64,000 nucleotides of DNA, from the NCBI GenBank assembly GCA_033182465.1, contig CP137318.1:1674001-1738000 (forward strand), read 5' to 3'. Below the pieces are notes generated by a model. That model had not been told where the DNA came from, searched no databases, and was given only the letters and a program-made list of their open reading frames with translations. The position numbers were made by a program, and so were the translations under genes. This stretch comes from Sanghuangporus weigelae (Eukaryota > Basidiomycota > Agaricomycetes > Hymenochaetales > Hymenochaetaceae). Every line of letters begins with the position of its first letter. The first letter of the stretch is position 1. This document shows, one piece after another, positions 43,535-55,115 of this stretch.

Positions 43535-46500
43535 ATGTACAATAAGCGATTGCCAATACAAGCATTGCATCCCCGATTACCTATTCGAGTGAAGGTTGGA
43601 ACAAAGACCCTAGCAGTCAAAGCGTTAATCGATTCCGGAGCTACATGCAGCACGATACACCCCAACTTGGTACGACACTACAGCCTATTCAAAAAGAGGC
43701 TTGATCACCCTCGACCTTTGAATAATGCGGATGGAAGTCCCAACCAAGGAGGAGCAATCACGCACGAGGTCTACACATTAATTTTTGATGGACCTAAACC
43801 GCAGCCACAAACGTTGGCAGTAGCAACCACAGGACAGGATCAAGTGATCCTAGGAATTGACTATTTGGCCAAAGTCAATCCCGAAATTGATTGGAAGAAT
43901 CAAGTATGGAATCGGAATGGTAATTCGATACCATTCGAGCTCAACGTCATACGAGCTACCAAGAAGCGAAAGCGCAGGAAGCGCAAACGGAAACGGCAAA
44001 CGAAAGGCAAACCTGACAAGACAAGACCTAGGCATAACACGAAGCAACAGGCTCAGGACAGAGACAACTATCGACACTCTGGAGCACCAGGAATAATATT
44101 TGCGCCAAGGAGAGACAACAACGGACACTCTCACGAAACGAAGCCACAAGCGAAGCCGGAAACCAGACCAGCAACACCAAGACTGGAACAGGCAAAACAG
44201 ACGCCAGAAGTGAAGAGTCCGAGCACGGAAAATATACCAGACTCTGCAACGAAACAGCCACAACAGGAAACGGCAAACAAGCATCATCGAGATGAGGAGG
44301 AAATAAACTACACTCCCAAGCGATGGAAGAAACAGGCACCACAAGGAACGAGTATAGTGCAACGACGACCAAGGCACATACCGAGACGGATGATCCCAGC
44401 ACGGCAACTGTACCAGACATCCGAAGGTGAAACACAAGATGTAACAGGCAAGCATAGCCTAGACGAACAGGAGGAAATAAACGACTCTCCGAAACGTTGG
44501 AAGAAACAACCACCACAGAAGATACACCCACTGAGGCAAAACATGCCGGAAGATGAAGAACTCTGGCCATCACCAGAAGAAAACCCGGGCATGAAGTATA
44601 GGATACGACCACGAAAGACACGGTATCCAGAGAAGCCAGTGGCAGGCATTATACGACCGAGAACGGCATCGTTAATGCGAGGAGCTAGTCCCACACCGAA
44701 GCGTACAAGATGGGCAGACAACGAAAGCGATATCGAGATGCAAGACGAGCAGGAGACAACAGAAGACACTCCTATGCACGATATAGAGCCAGAAGACATT
44801 GAAAGTCTTAGGACGACCAACCAACCAACTACCCTTACCAGAAAGGAAGAGCTCGCTGCAAAGCTAGAGCTAGACATCAATCGAAATTGGTCACCAAGGC
44901 AGCAGAACCAAGTCTCACAGCCTCTGAACAAAGCGAGTTCAGTATCCCAGCAGTATTCTCAACAAAAGGCAGCTGCAGAAGGACTACTAGGAACACAGAA
45001 ACGAGATTGGCGAAAACTCCTACCAAAGGAAATAGAAGACTACGCAGATGTCTTTGATCCTGACAAGTCAAGAAGGTTACCCAAGCATACGAAATGGGAT
45101 ATGGCGATTAACCTCAAAGAAGGAGTACCATTACCGAAACCAAGGCCTATTATCAAGCTCACACGAGAAGAGCAGGCAGCACTCGATGCTTATGTCAAAG
45201 AGTTACTTGACAAAGGATGGATTGAAAAGGTTCAACCACATGAACCATGTCCGGTAGCAGCACCAGTCTTCTTTGTAGGAAAGAAAGACGGAGGAGCACG
45301 AGCAGTAACCGATTACCGAGACATCAACGACACGACAGTATCAGATCCATACCCGATACCGATCATGAGTGTTCTCCCAGAGAAACTGGAGAAAGGAAAA
45401 TTCTTCTTTACACTCGACATGCGATCAGGTTACAACAACCTGCGAATCCGAGAAGGAGACGAGTGGAAGGCAGCATTCCGAGTTGGCAATGCAGTCTACA
45501 AGCCAAAGGTCATGATGTTTGGAATGAAGAACTCACCTGCAGTATTCCAACGATTCATGAATGACAACTTCGAATATTGGCTCAGGACAGAAGAAGCACT
45601 CAACTATTTGGACGACCTTATTGGTCAAGCACAAACTGAAGAGGAACATTGGAAACTCCTCAGGGCAATCCTACAGAAATGCCGAGAGCTCGACATTTAC
45701 CTCAAAATTGAGAAATGTCACTTCCTCCAAACCCAGCTCGACTACTTGGGATTTGTAGTAGGAACAAAAGGCATCCAGATGGATCCTTATAAGCTCAAAG
45801 CTATTCACGAATGGCCAGTGCCAAAGACGAAACGACAAGTTCGAAAGTTCCAAGGATTTTGTAACTTCTACCGAAGATTCATCAGGAACTATGCCGATAC
45901 ATTCGCACCTATTGGCGACCTTATCAAAAAGGATCGCAAGTTCATATGGGCAGAGGCACAAGACAAGGCATTCGAAAGTATCAAGAAGGCATTCGAAACG
46001 GAAGTCGCATTGGCAATGCCAAAGCCAGACAAATCATACACATTGGAAACCGACGCATCCGATGTAGCGATTGGTGCAGTCTTACAACAAGAAGACAACC
46101 AAGGAGAACTGAGACCTTTAGGTTTCATGTCGAAAACTCTAACGAACACCCAACGAAACTATCCGACGCATGACAAAGAGATGCTAGCAATCATGGAAGC
46201 ACTCAAGCATTGGAGACACCTATTGGAGGGAACCAAAGAACCAGTAACAATCCGAAGCGATCATGCAAACCTCCGATACTTCATGACAGCTCAGAATCTA
46301 TCGAGACGTCAAGCGAGATGGGCATTAGAGTTATCACGATATAACTTCAAGATTCTCCATTGGCCAGGCAAGAAGAACCAAGCTGACGAGCTATCACGAC
46401 GATCCGACTATATGCCAGAGGACAAGGACAACTTAGGAGTTACCTTATTACCTCCTGATACGATCAAGCAACAAACATTGCGACGCACAGAGATCAACGG

Positions 46501-48013
46501 TCTATACAAGCTAGAAACTGAAATGGTCACTATCTCTGATCCTATTATCCGAACGATCAAGAGGAACTACAATACCGAGGAGGCTAAGAAGGAAATTCAG
46601 GCGATCAAGCAGAGCAACGGCTACAGTTACAGGAACGGCTTGCACTACGTAACCAATGCATTATATATCCCGCCGTCCGCCAACCTACGAGCGTTGCTAA
46701 TCCGAAGGCGCCATGATCACAAACTTGCAGGCCACCCAGGAGCAGAAAAGACCATAGAGCTTGTAAAGCGATCATACTATTGGCCGAAGATGGAAGAAAT
46801 GATCCGAGCATATACCGCAACCTGCGACATATGTCAGCGTGCAAAACCGATTCGACAGTTTCGAAATCCGCCGCTCCAACCGTTGGAGGCACCACATCAA
46901 CCATGGGAAACCATAACCTGTGACCTGATTACCGACTTACCAGTCAGCAATGAAGGCTACAGTGCGATACTCGTTATAGTGGACAAACTCACTAAAATGG
47001 GGAAGTTCATTCCTTGCCAAGGGATACCCAATGCTAAGCAGTTGGCACGTTTGTTCCGCCAACATGTCTTCAAATACTACGGGGCCCCTAAACGAGTAAT
47101 CTCCGACCGAGGTAGCAACTTCACCGCGCAATTCCTCAAGGAGTTCTGCAGACTCATCGATGTCGATTGGAAAACTAGTACAGCGTATCATCCACAAACC
47201 GATGGTCAAACCGAGCGACTAAATCAAGAGCTTGAACAGTACTTACGCTGCTATGTGTCCTACCGACAAACAGATTGGGCAGAGTACATCGATATAGCAG
47301 AATTCGCCTACAACAACAGGAAGCACAGTACTACACATCAGTCACCATTCTATACACTGTATGGATGGCATCCTCACCTGGACGTTGCGGAGACCGGTGA
47401 TTCAAACGTCCCAGAAGCAATAAATCACCTAGAGGAGCTTCGACAAGTACAGCAAGAAGCCTATAATTCGATTAGGCAAGCGAATGAGGCAATGAAGCTT
47501 TATGCAGACCTGCATCGAGGCAAACTGCCAGAGTACAAGCCAGGAGACGAAGTGTTACTAGACATGAGGAATCTCAGTCGATTGGAACCAACGAAGAAAC
47601 TTGCAATGAAATGGGCAGGGCCTTATAAAGTCGAGAAGGCAGTCGGACAAGTGTCATTCAGATTACGCTTACCCGAAACCCTTCCGATCCACCCAGTGTT
47701 TCATGCGAGTCTTCTCAGGCCTTACAAACGAAAGGAATACCCTGGAAGACCCACTTTGGATGAACCACCACCTATTGAAGTGGAGGGAGAAGCAGAGTAC
47801 GAAGTGGAGACAATTCATAACACAAGACGTCATCGGAGCAAGGTCCAATACCTTATCCAATGGAAAGGATACCAGGAGCGAACATGGGAGCCACTTGACA
47901 ACCTCAAGAACTCCTATCAAATGATCGAAGCATTCCATAAAAAGTATCCTCAGGCAATCCAGCCACCGAACCTTAACCAATGGATCGCCGCACGAAAACG
48001 AATGAGGCAATAG
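43535..48013 (+). CDS. B2 pol
   Basis: 1,492 residues, same domain order and catalytic motifs as B1 pol: DSGA protease, YLDD reverse transcriptase, RNase H, HHCC and DDE integrase, chromodomain. Open throughout. Confidence 0.93.
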   Translation: MYNKRLPIQALHPRLPIRVKVGTKTLAVKALIDSGATCSTIHPNLVRHYSLFKKRLDHPRPLNNADGSPNQGGAITHEVYTLIFDGPKPQPQTLAVATTGQDQVILGIDYLAKVNPEIDWKNQVWNRNGNSIPFELNVIRATKKRKRRKRKRKRQTKGKPDKTRPRHNTKQQAQDRDNYRHSGAPGIIFAPRRDNNGHSHETKPQAKPETRPATPRLEQAKQTPEVKSPSTENIPDSATKQPQQETANKHHRDEEEINYTPKRWKKQAPQGTSIVQRRPRHIPRRMIPARQLYQTSEGETQDVTGKHSLDEQEEINDSPKRWKKQPPQKIHPLRQNMPEDEELWPSPEENPGMKYRIRPRKTRYPEKPVAGIIRPRTASLMRGASPTPKRTRWADNESDIEMQDEQETTEDTPMHDIEPEDIESLRTTNQPTTLTRKEELAAKLELDINRNWSPRQQNQVSQPLNKASSVSQQYSQQKAAAEGLLGTQKRDWRKLLPKEIEDYADVFDPDKSRRLPKHTKWDMAINLKEGVPLPKPRPIIKLTREEQAALDAYVKELLDKGWIEKVQPHEPCPVAAPVFFVGKKDGGARAVTDYRDINDTTVSDPYPIPIMSVLPEKLEKGKFFFTLDMRSGYNNLRIREGDEWKAAFRVGNAVYKPKVMMFGMKNSPAVFQRFMNDNFEYWLRTEEALNYLDDLIGQAQTEEEHWKLLRAILQKCRELDIYLKIEKCHFLQTQLDYLGFVVGTKGIQMDPYKLKAIHEWPVPKTKRQVRKFQGFCNFYRRFIRNYADTFAPIGDLIKKDRKFIWAEAQDKAFESIKKAFETEVALAMPKPDKSYTLETDASDVAIGAVLQQEDNQGELRPLGFMSKTLTNTQRNYPTHDKEMLAIMEALKHWRHLLEGTKEPVTIRSDHANLRYFMTAQNLSRRQARWALELSRYNFKILHWPGKKNQADELSRRSDYMPEDKDNLGVTLLPPDTIKQQTLRRTEINGLYKLETEMVTISDPIIRTIKRNYNTEEAKKEIQAIKQSNGYSYRNGLHYVTNALYIPPSANLRALLIRRRHDHKLAGHPGAEKTIELVKRSYYWPKMEEMIRAYTATCDICQRAKPIRQFRNPPLQPLEAPHQPWETITCDLITDLPVSNEGYSAILVIVDKLTKMGKFIPCQGIPNAKQLARLFRQHVFKYYGAPKRVISDRGSNFTAQFLKEFCRLIDVDWKTSTAYHPQTDGQTERLNQELEQYLRCYVSYRQTDWAEYIDIAEFAYNNRKHSTTHQSPFYTLYGWHPHLDVAETGDSNVPEAINHLEELRQVQQEAYNSIRQANEAMKLYADLHRGKLPEYKPGDEVLLDMRNLSRLEPTKKLAMKWAGPYKVEKAVGQVSFRLRLPETLPIHPVFHASLLRPYKRKEYPGRPTLDEPPPIEVEGEAEYEVETIHNTRRHRSKVQYLIQWKGYQERTWEPLDNLKNSYQMIEAFHKKYPQAIQPPNLNQWIAARKRMRQ

Positions 48014-48188
48014 TTGCATCACATGCACTCCACCCGATGGAGCCGCTTATGGATCCACAATAGAGACGATGAGTAAGGTCCCCAATGACCTTACCAAGCG
48101 ATGACATCAATGTGGCACACCAAAGCGAGAGCAGAGATAGAAGAATTAGGCAAGACATCGCCGACATACCAACAAGATGGTATAAAAC

Positions 48189-49265
48189 ATGGAGAACTTC
48201 GAGCTAAGGAACAACAACTCGAATCTCAACAGCTCTACTTCACTGCAGACGAACCACTACTCAGCTATGCCTATTTTCGACGAGCTACATGCATTCTGTC
48301 AACCAGAAGATGCACCAGAATGGACATTTACACTCAGGCCACCGACCGAACGTTATCAATGGCCACAGCTGTGCAATCGATTCAACGAAGAGAACTACGA
48401 AGATGAGATTGTACCCCTATGCCCAGGGAAGTACTTCGATGATCTATTCGACAAGTGGAACGCAGTCCACCACAACCGAGACGAAATACCCCACCTTATG
48501 ATGGCGAATCACTCAGACGAGTGGTTATTCAAACTCAGTAACCCTCGAGACGCAGCATTACGCCGACTCAATGATGATGCATTTCTAACCTACGCGATCG
48601 AACTCGAAACACAAGCATTACATCGAGGCAAGATCGACTTTAGGCACGAAACGACATACAAGAACATCATGGGCATCTATCATTCGGCAATTCAAATTTG
48701 CGCCTACCGACGAGACATGACTACCGCAATTCTTAACCGAATGATGCGATGGAGTCACTATCATCCGATGAGCATCGATGCGATGAAGTACATTATATAC
48801 ATAGCCGACCAGACGGGCTTCTATGCATCCCACACCATGCAGTTCATGACGGTACTCAACATGACGAAGTATTACGAAGGAACGAGATACCGAACGGTTA
48901 TTGAAGCAAGGAACTCTACTACGGACGAGGTACCACTCGACAACATCGAGCACCACGTAGTCGAAGGCAAAGAGGTTAACTACGACCCTCATTACCTTAT
49001 GGAACTCAACAACCGAGAGGAAGAAGCCAGAGAAAAACTACAGGCTACACGACACCCCTTGCTGGAAGATCTGATGATCTCAGTCTACCAGTACCCGAAC
49101 GAACTCTACCAGCCGGACGAGATGCTTACTATGTCGGAACAGGAGGACATGTACATACACTCCGACGATACAGAGTCAAGTGAAGAAGGTGAAAGCAGGG
49201 AACTATATACCCCAGCGAACTCGGCCCAGACTACACCTGAGGCTGAAGAATCCGAAGATTTGTAA
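48189..49265 (+). CDS. ORF c of B2: unrecognised protein after pol
   Basis: 358 residues, same as in B1, with the acidic Ser/Glu tail. No membrane segment; function unknown. Confidence 0.65.
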   Translation: MENFELRNNNSNLNSSTSLQTNHYSAMPIFDELHAFCQPEDAPEWTFTLRPPTERYQWPQLCNRFNEENYEDEIVPLCPGKYFDDLFDKWNAVHHNRDEIPHLMMANHSDEWLFKLSNPRDAALRRLNDDAFLTYAIELETQALHRGKIDFRHETTYKNIMGIYHSAIQICAYRRDMTTAILNRMMRWSHYHPMSIDAMKYIIYIADQTGFYASHTMQFMTVLNMTKYYEGTRYRTVIEARNSTTDEVPLDNIEHHVVEGKEVNYDPHYLMELNNREEEAREKLQATRHPLLEDLMISVYQYPNELYQPDEMLTMSEQEDMYIHSDDTESSEEGESRELYTPANSAQTTPEAEESEDL

Positions 49266-49804
49266 ACAACTCTTCTTTTATGCAACCCCTTTCCCATATC
49301 GTGACCCGACATGGTCAATTATGCATTTCATTCTTACCTTATGATATTTATGGTCACATCCGACCAAATTATGCTTTATGCACCTCTTTATTTCACGCTT
49401 ATTCGGCCAACCAGCACAAATGAAGCACTATGCAGAAGTGTCAAAGAACCTACAAGGGCCTAGACATTTTGTATATTGTTTTATTGTGCCGGCTCCGAAT
49501 TAGCAGATTATGCCTACCTTTTATTATCCTCTATGCAACGGAGAAGCCAAAAGTTTACGTGAAGTCACTCCCTTGCATCATGCTAGGATGTGCCTTCACG
49601 CTGAAAGGCACTCCAATTACACTCTTTCTTCGAAAAACTCCATTTGGGGGTTGAAGAGCCGTAGGTAAACACCTGGAACTTCACTCCCAAATTGGTATAA
49701 GACTTATTCATTAACGACTTTATGATTTCTTTCTTATCACTTTCAATTGCGTCATATTCTTTACATGATGCACATTTCATATTCATATCCCTTCCCACCA
49801 CCCT

Positions 49805-50120
49805 TTACAAGTCAATGTCTTCCCAGACACCCTTTTCACGACGTTCCTGCGAAGCAATACCTGCATTTTCGACGACTGGATCGATATCCTCAACGTCATA
49901 ACCGAGCGCAAGGTGAACTCGAAGCGCGACAGTAGTAACATCGCGCTGGAACGATTGCATTTCGAAGTCAGCCTCCTAGAGGATGATTAACAACTCGAAA
50001 CGGCACAGAGCATGCATCACTTACCTGAGCACGCCTCTTACGCTCCAAAATCCAATGATTTATGCCGAAAATCGCGACAATAACGACAAAAACAGTAACA
50101 GCAGCGGCGACTTTCGACAT
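49805..50120 (-). CDS. Antisense two-exon gene in B2: small single-pass membrane protein
   Basis: Exon 1 50120-50025, intron of 49 nt, exon 2 49975-49805; the same 88-residue product as in B1. The two copies are too similar to give independent evidence of selection. Confidence 0.55.
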
Positions 50121-50244
50121 TTTGGAGCAGAGATGATGATGGTTTGATAGCAAAAATCAACCATCACTAGGCGACCCTTTATCCGAGCTTTCTCACGGAT
50201 TAGGATGAACATTTCTCCGAAAGTTCATCTTAGGGGGGGTGTAG

Positions 50245-51756
50245 TGAAAGGATCCGCTCAAAAACTCGCATCAGGATCGACACGATCAACAGATCTACAC
50301 GATCAGCTTTCCAAACGCGACCGGTAACCAAGCCAGCTATCAAAGGCCCAAGCAATCGAGCGGCCTAGGCAACAGTAACCCGTTACCACCCGAGCGCTAG
50401 AAGCACCGAAGCGGATACGTAATCCCGCTAACAGCTAACACCGCCGACCGCCTATTACCGCGGACTACCACTCTAACGCCGCCGACCAAGCAACCAGAGC
50501 GACCTCGATCAAAAGAAGCGATCAAACTTCTTAGAAGTCCAGAAGCACAACTACTAAAGCCTAAACGCTAAAAGGCTAAAGGCTAATAAGGTTTATGGAG
50601 ACCTCACTGGCATTTCAGCACTGTCAAGTCTGTGCACGAGTTTACATGGTCCTTTATGAAGTATACTACTTAGTATGCACGGCAACGGTTGGTACGCGTG
50701 ACTGTCACATCGAAACCGAGCGACACCTTCAGGATACAATGCATTCCAATCCACCAAGCCCAATAGTACCCAAGAAACGAGAGGAACTCACGATCACAAC
50801 TCGGACCCCTCGAACTGCGAACCCGATAACTTGGAGAATGATTGGATGGTATAGACCGGAGTTGCACACACCATGTCCAGCATCTACGATACAGGCAAAC
50901 CTTTATTTACCGAGAGATGCGAACCTGGAAACCAAGCAATTACAACTCCTTATACAACGAAGGATATGGCGCTACATTCGAGATATACGATACGAAGGCA
51001 AAGCATGGCTAGTCACCAGAACCCAGCAGAACCCACCAGCAGAGCTTATGCAGTTCATGATATGCCTTGGACCATACTCTACACCGACCCGACACCTTAA
51101 CACTGACGTGCGAGTTATGCTTACCCTCGCTGGACCTCGAGATGAATTCCGAAGAATCACATACCGAGCAGCCTACATCGCTCCAAGAGCAAAGATGCCA
51201 CTCAATGACGGCAATGACATCGTTATGGAGTACTGACAGTGGAGCATTCCATATCGGAGCACCACCTCTATTGTCTCAGTCAGCAACTCCAAAGAATTCT
51301 GTCATAGTGGAGACGACCTTACAAAGATTGGAGCAAAGTGGAGCGAAGCGCAGCAGGATGACAAAGGAACAGATGTAATGGTGGAGGAAAGTGGAGTAAA
51401 GTGGAGACAGGATGAGTAAGAAATAGGACGGAAAATGGAATATCTGGGAGCATAAATAGTTGTAGGATTAGGCCCTCAGTTCCCCATCTTTCGATCCTCT
51501 TAACACACTGGTGTAAAGCTTGCCCTACAGCAAGCTATTACTGTGTGCTTTGTACTATCACGCCTCTTGGAAATCCCAATCTGCTTTACTATTACCTCGT
51601 ATCTGAAAGCATCCATAACTCGGACCGCGACTAGGAAGGCTAGTAAGGGACCGCGTGGTACAGCCAGACGTGGGTAGATAAGATCACCTCTGCACAACAC
51701 ACCGCTGCTTAGGCAAAAGGATCAAACCGGTGTAACCCCGGGCCTACTCCCTAACA
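50245..51756 (+). repeat. 3' LTR of B2 (contains the 213-residue ORF)
   Basis: 1,512 bp, preceded by the AGGGGGGGTGTAG polypurine region. The ORF is at 50595-51236 with the same translation as the other three B LTRs. Confidence 0.92.
50595..51236 (+). CDS. LTR-encoded protein of family B, 3' LTR copy of B2
   Basis: Same 213-residue product as the other B LTRs; this copy lies within the span of a transcript started in the 5' LTR of B2. Confidence 0.6.
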   Translation: METSLAFQHCQVCARVYMVLYEVYYLVCTATVGTRDCHIETERHLQDTMHSNPPSPIVPKKREELTITTRTPRTANPITWRMIGWYRPELHTPCPASTIQANLYLPRDANLETKQLQLLIQRRIWRYIRDIRYEGKAWLVTRTQQNPPAELMQFMICLGPYSTPTRHLNTDVRVMLTLAGPRDEFRRITYRAAYIAPRAKMPLNDGNDIVMEY

Positions 51757-52596
51757 GGCGTCCAATAGCATGGAATATCGAGTATCTGCAATAATACGGG
51801 CGCCAGCGGAGTTGGGCTTGGCGGCGCGAGTCGGTGGCTTGGCACGCCGATGTACCACATGCCTACCTTCCATACATGGTCTAATGGGGGCCGCCGCGTT
51901 GGGGGGAAGTCGGGAAACATCGGAACCGATGATCGGAGGCTGATATCACGTATATGAGACAAAGGGCGCATCAGCCGATGTCCCTGAGGTGTCCGATGCA
52001 TCGGCGGCACTCAATACAGAGTGTGGGCGATCCCTAGTGACTAATATGAGTGGCCGGAGCGGCAGTGCTGTGGGGGACTGCCGGACTGGTGGCAGATACA
52101 TCGTAATGAGGCATGTAAGCACATATGACAATATATAGCTCCCTAGACAATGGGGGACTGCTTGGTAAGCTGTAGGAGGCGTCGGCGAGGGTACCTGAGG
52201 ATGTCTGAGTGTCCGCCGCATTGATCGGCGCCAAGGGGGGCCGACTCAGAGGCGTCCAGAGTCGCCGCAAGGCTGTACGTATGATAAATCATAAGATCGG
52301 CGGCATGTAGTCACTGGGGGATGTGTCCTATAGTGCCTGGTGCTGGGTAGGAGCTGTCGGCGGACCTGTCTGAGTGTCGGGGAGCCATCGGCGGATCGAT
52401 CTGGGTCATAGGAGGGCGCCGCAGTACAGTACGTGTACTGGAATCAGTGGAAACGTGCTCAAATGGTGTCTCGAGTGCAGTAGGAGTATGCCCTCACACT
52501 CTGAGGTGTCAGCGGTGCTGGGATATGGTATCTGCAGTATAGGGGGAGCCATAGTATGAGTGTCCTGGCACAGGAGGGGCCAGTGCGCTACAGCGG

Positions 52597-53613
52597 ATCA
52601 GAGGCATAGTGCCCTGGCTTTCCTGTCTTTGGTGGCACGCTCGGCCTCTTTCCTTTCTTCGTATCCGATCCTTCTGAGTCGACAGACATTTGCCCTTGAA
52701 TCTCGGCTTGCACTCTTGCTTGTGCCTCGTGTGTCGTGGTTGAAGTTTCCTCTTGTCGTGCGGCATTCTTCTTGATCTCCTGCAGCTGTAAATGCGCTCC
52801 GTACATGCTTCCATACCATTGGTAGAGCCTTTCTGAGTCGGACCCTTTGTCTATGTCCCTCATCATCGCATTATACACTGCTTGATCTGCCTCTTCTAGG
52901 GAGTTAAAATCGAAAAATTCCCTACGGTCAAGGGTTATCCTGTGTATGTCATCCTTCGTATAGAATTGCCATTTTCCGACTTCCTTGTGGAGGACGGATT
53001 TGGATTCTGGATGCATGTCGCTTGGAAACACTATTGGTGGTTCGATTTCGGTTTTCTCCATTGGTACTCCTTCTGGTGGTAGATTCGCGGGTTCCTCGAC
53101 TTCTTCCTCACTTTCGGTGTAGTGTCCTGAATCCATATCGCTGTGGTAGTAGACCCTAGTTTCCCATTCTTCTTCCCGTTCGTCTTCTGCGTCCCTTCCC
53201 CAATTCTGGGGAGCGTATTTGGGAGCCTTTCGCCATCGTTTGCGCTTCCTGGTTCGTCTCGAGGCAATAGTTAATTCGATCATACGCAGACGTGCCGTTC
53301 CATTGAAGTTAACTTCTTTGCTTCCTTTGCTGAGCGTTCCTTTGGTCCAATCGATGGTTGGCTTATACTGTTCAAGCCAATCATTCCCTATGAGAAACTT
53401 GTCTTCATGAGTGTCTACCACGGCGATGTCCATTAAACCTCTAGTAATCCCTGTATCCACTATTGCTCGAACATTCCGAGTCCATCCACCATGATTAATC
53501 GATCCATCGGCATTCCGGATGGTATAGTTACCTTCCGCCGGCACTGTTTTTAGTCCTAGGCTCTGTACCACCGTTGGACTAATAGTAGTGATTGCGGATC
53601 CGGAGTCAATCAT
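52597..53613 (-). CDS. Element A pol, protease part
   Basis: Minus-strand frame with a retropepsin-like active site MIDSGSAITTISPTVVQSLG at its start and the second conserved segment FLIGNDWLEQYKPTIDW. A charged, low-complexity linker (EEVEEPANLPPEG and similar) follows and runs into the inserted repeat D1. The frame is also open upstream of the Met, overlapping the end of gag, as expected for a Ty3-type element in which protease belongs to Pol. Part of a broken element. Confidence 0.75.
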
Positions 53614-53753
53614 AGCCGAGAGATTAACCTTTCTCTGTCCCTGAATGACGTCAATGGGTATAGTGGGATGGTTGGAATTTGGTCTAGCAATAGTCCATCG
53701 GCGCTTTACTTCCTTTGAGCCTTTGTCAGTACCCGATGGTGACTGACTGCTCT

Positions 53754-54782
53754 TTAAAAATCCTCCTCGGAATCCTCCTCGAGGGTGTGCGAAGCCCGTT
53801 CCTTCCGCCTTGGTAACTTCGCCCGTTTGTCCAGTAATTCTTCCATTTCGGAATCGCTATCAATCCCAACTTCCCGGCGTTTTAGGAAGCGGCCAGTCTT
53901 GCCAGATCGTTTCTTTTGCACCCGTCTCTTGTAGTTGGTTCGGTGTCCACGGCTTCCCTGTTGTTCTCGCCCTACATTGTTGCAGTCCCGTGCAAAATGA
54001 CCTGTTTTGCCGCATACCCAGCATGCCCCGGAATTTTCCCCTCGGGACCCCCTAGTAAAGCGCCTAGACATATCAATGTCCATAGGCTCACCCTGAAACT
54101 CAGCTGGATGACGAGCTTCAGGGGGCACCGGCGTGTACGATACCGCCTGCCCGTCTTTAAACATAGGGGTATACTTCTTATTACTGCCAATTACTTTGGC
54201 TGCTATTAGACTGTCCTCCAGATTTTTCGCGTTATCCTGCCATTGGGTCAGGTCCCAATTAGGGTGTTCCGTATTTGTAAGGAGTGCCTTTAGGATGGTC
54301 TGGTTTAGTCCACGTTTGAACTCGTAAACCAGTGCTTGTCCATTGTAATGCTTTGGTAGTCTCATCCTGATGTCGTTGAAGGCCCTACTATACAGCTTTA
54401 CCCGCGCCCGTTCCTGATAAATCGTTCGTATGTTTCGCTCGGCCTCTTCTTCTAGTCCAAAAATGCCATTGTGGTTGAGCGCTAATTCGTTCCATAGATC
54501 TGTCTCGGTGTCCCATCCACCCTTTTGGTCAATAATCCAATTATTCGTGACCGGTTCTTGCTTCCAGGTGGAGACTAGTCGATTCCTATTCACAGCCCAT
54601 TTGCCGTTAACCCAAGTCTGAGCTTGTCCTCGTAAACATTCCAAAATGATCTTAACCCGTTTTTCTGGATTGTCGGGATGTTTCTCGTTCAACCGACTGA
54701 TCATTTGATTCTGAAAGTTTTCAAGCGACTCATATGGGTTTCCCTTAAACAAAGGGTACTTCATGATATCTTTGTTAGACAT
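53754..54782 (-). CDS. Element A gag
   Basis: Read from the ATG of MSNKDIMKYPLFKGNPYESL, about 342 residues. The capsid region shows LENFQNQMISRLNEKHPDNP and ARVKLYSRAFNDIRMRLPKH; a zinc knuckle CWVCGKTGHFARDC lies in the C-terminal third, followed by a basic stretch and an acidic end (HTLEEDSEEDF). Similar in size and layout to B gag but clearly diverged. Forms the particle and binds RNA in this family. Confidence 0.82.
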   Translation of the reverse strand: MSNKDIMKYPLFKGNPYESLENFQNQMISRLNEKHPDNPEKRVKIILECLRGQAQTWVNGKWAVNRNRLVSTWKQEPVTNNWIIDQKGGWDTETDLWNELALNHNGIFGLEEEAERNIRTIYQERARVKLYSRAFNDIRMRLPKHYNGQALVYEFKRGLNQTILKALLTNTEHPNWDLTQWQDNAKNLEDSLIAAKVIGSNKKYTPMFKDGQAVSYTPVPPEARHPAEFQGEPMDIDMSRRFTRGSRGENSGACWVCGKTGHFARDCNNVGREQQGSRGHRTNYKRRVQKKRSGKTGRFLKRREVGIDSDSEMEELLDKRAKLPRRKERASHTLEEDSEEDF

Positions 54783-55115
54783 ATTGATCTGGACGAATGC
54801 AACCAAAAATTGTGAGTATCACTCTCATTCAGCGCATTTAATAATACATGGTTAAGTAGTTAACTATCCAGCGAGTTCCACCTCCGCTTTCCAGCTAACC
54901 ACCTTACCCTTCCTGCCCGGTCGGTTCTTGGGCGTCTTCCTTACCTTGGCGAGCTCTCCGCTCCGAGCCAAGGCCTATCTCCTTTATTCCCGAGCTTCAA
55001 CTCTCTCCTCGCCACTCTCATGCTCTTCGCTTTCCTCTTCCGTTTCCCAGTCGTCGTTATTCGATGTGAGATAATCGTAGTCGCTCGTATACGGAAATAT
55101 ACCAATATCGGGACC

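Larger units (their letters stand above)
39467..51756 (+). mobile_element. Element B2: second complete copy of B (12,290 bp)
   Basis: Same length and layout as B1, offset by 16,186 bp, with 1,512-bp LTRs at 39467-40978 and 50245-51756. Flanked by the 5-bp duplication GGCGT (39462-39466 and 51757-51761) inside repeat D1. All encoded proteins read identically to those of B1 and I saw no base differences where I compared. It looks whole and very young. By comparison with D2 the insertion is about 117 bp upstream of a TATATATAG box, in the opposite orientation to D. Confidence 0.92.
38531..52592 (-). mobile_element. D1: TG...CA-bounded repeat (candidate solo LTR), carrying element B2
   Basis: On the plus strand it begins TGTCGGTCGGCGG and ends GCGCTACA, flanked by the 4-bp repeat GCGG (38527-38530 and 52593-52596), and it interrupts element A between protease and reverse transcriptase. 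Without B2 it is only about 1.77 kb (38531-39466 and 51762-52592). A second, inverted copy (D2) starts at 61234. D1 lacks about 1.55 kb that D2 has in the middle. GC-rich, with many GCCGCC-type motifs and no convincing ORF. The TG/CA ends, short target repeat and a TATATATAG box fit a large solo LTR or a non-autonomous LTR element; no internal region is seen to prove it. Confidence 0.6.
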
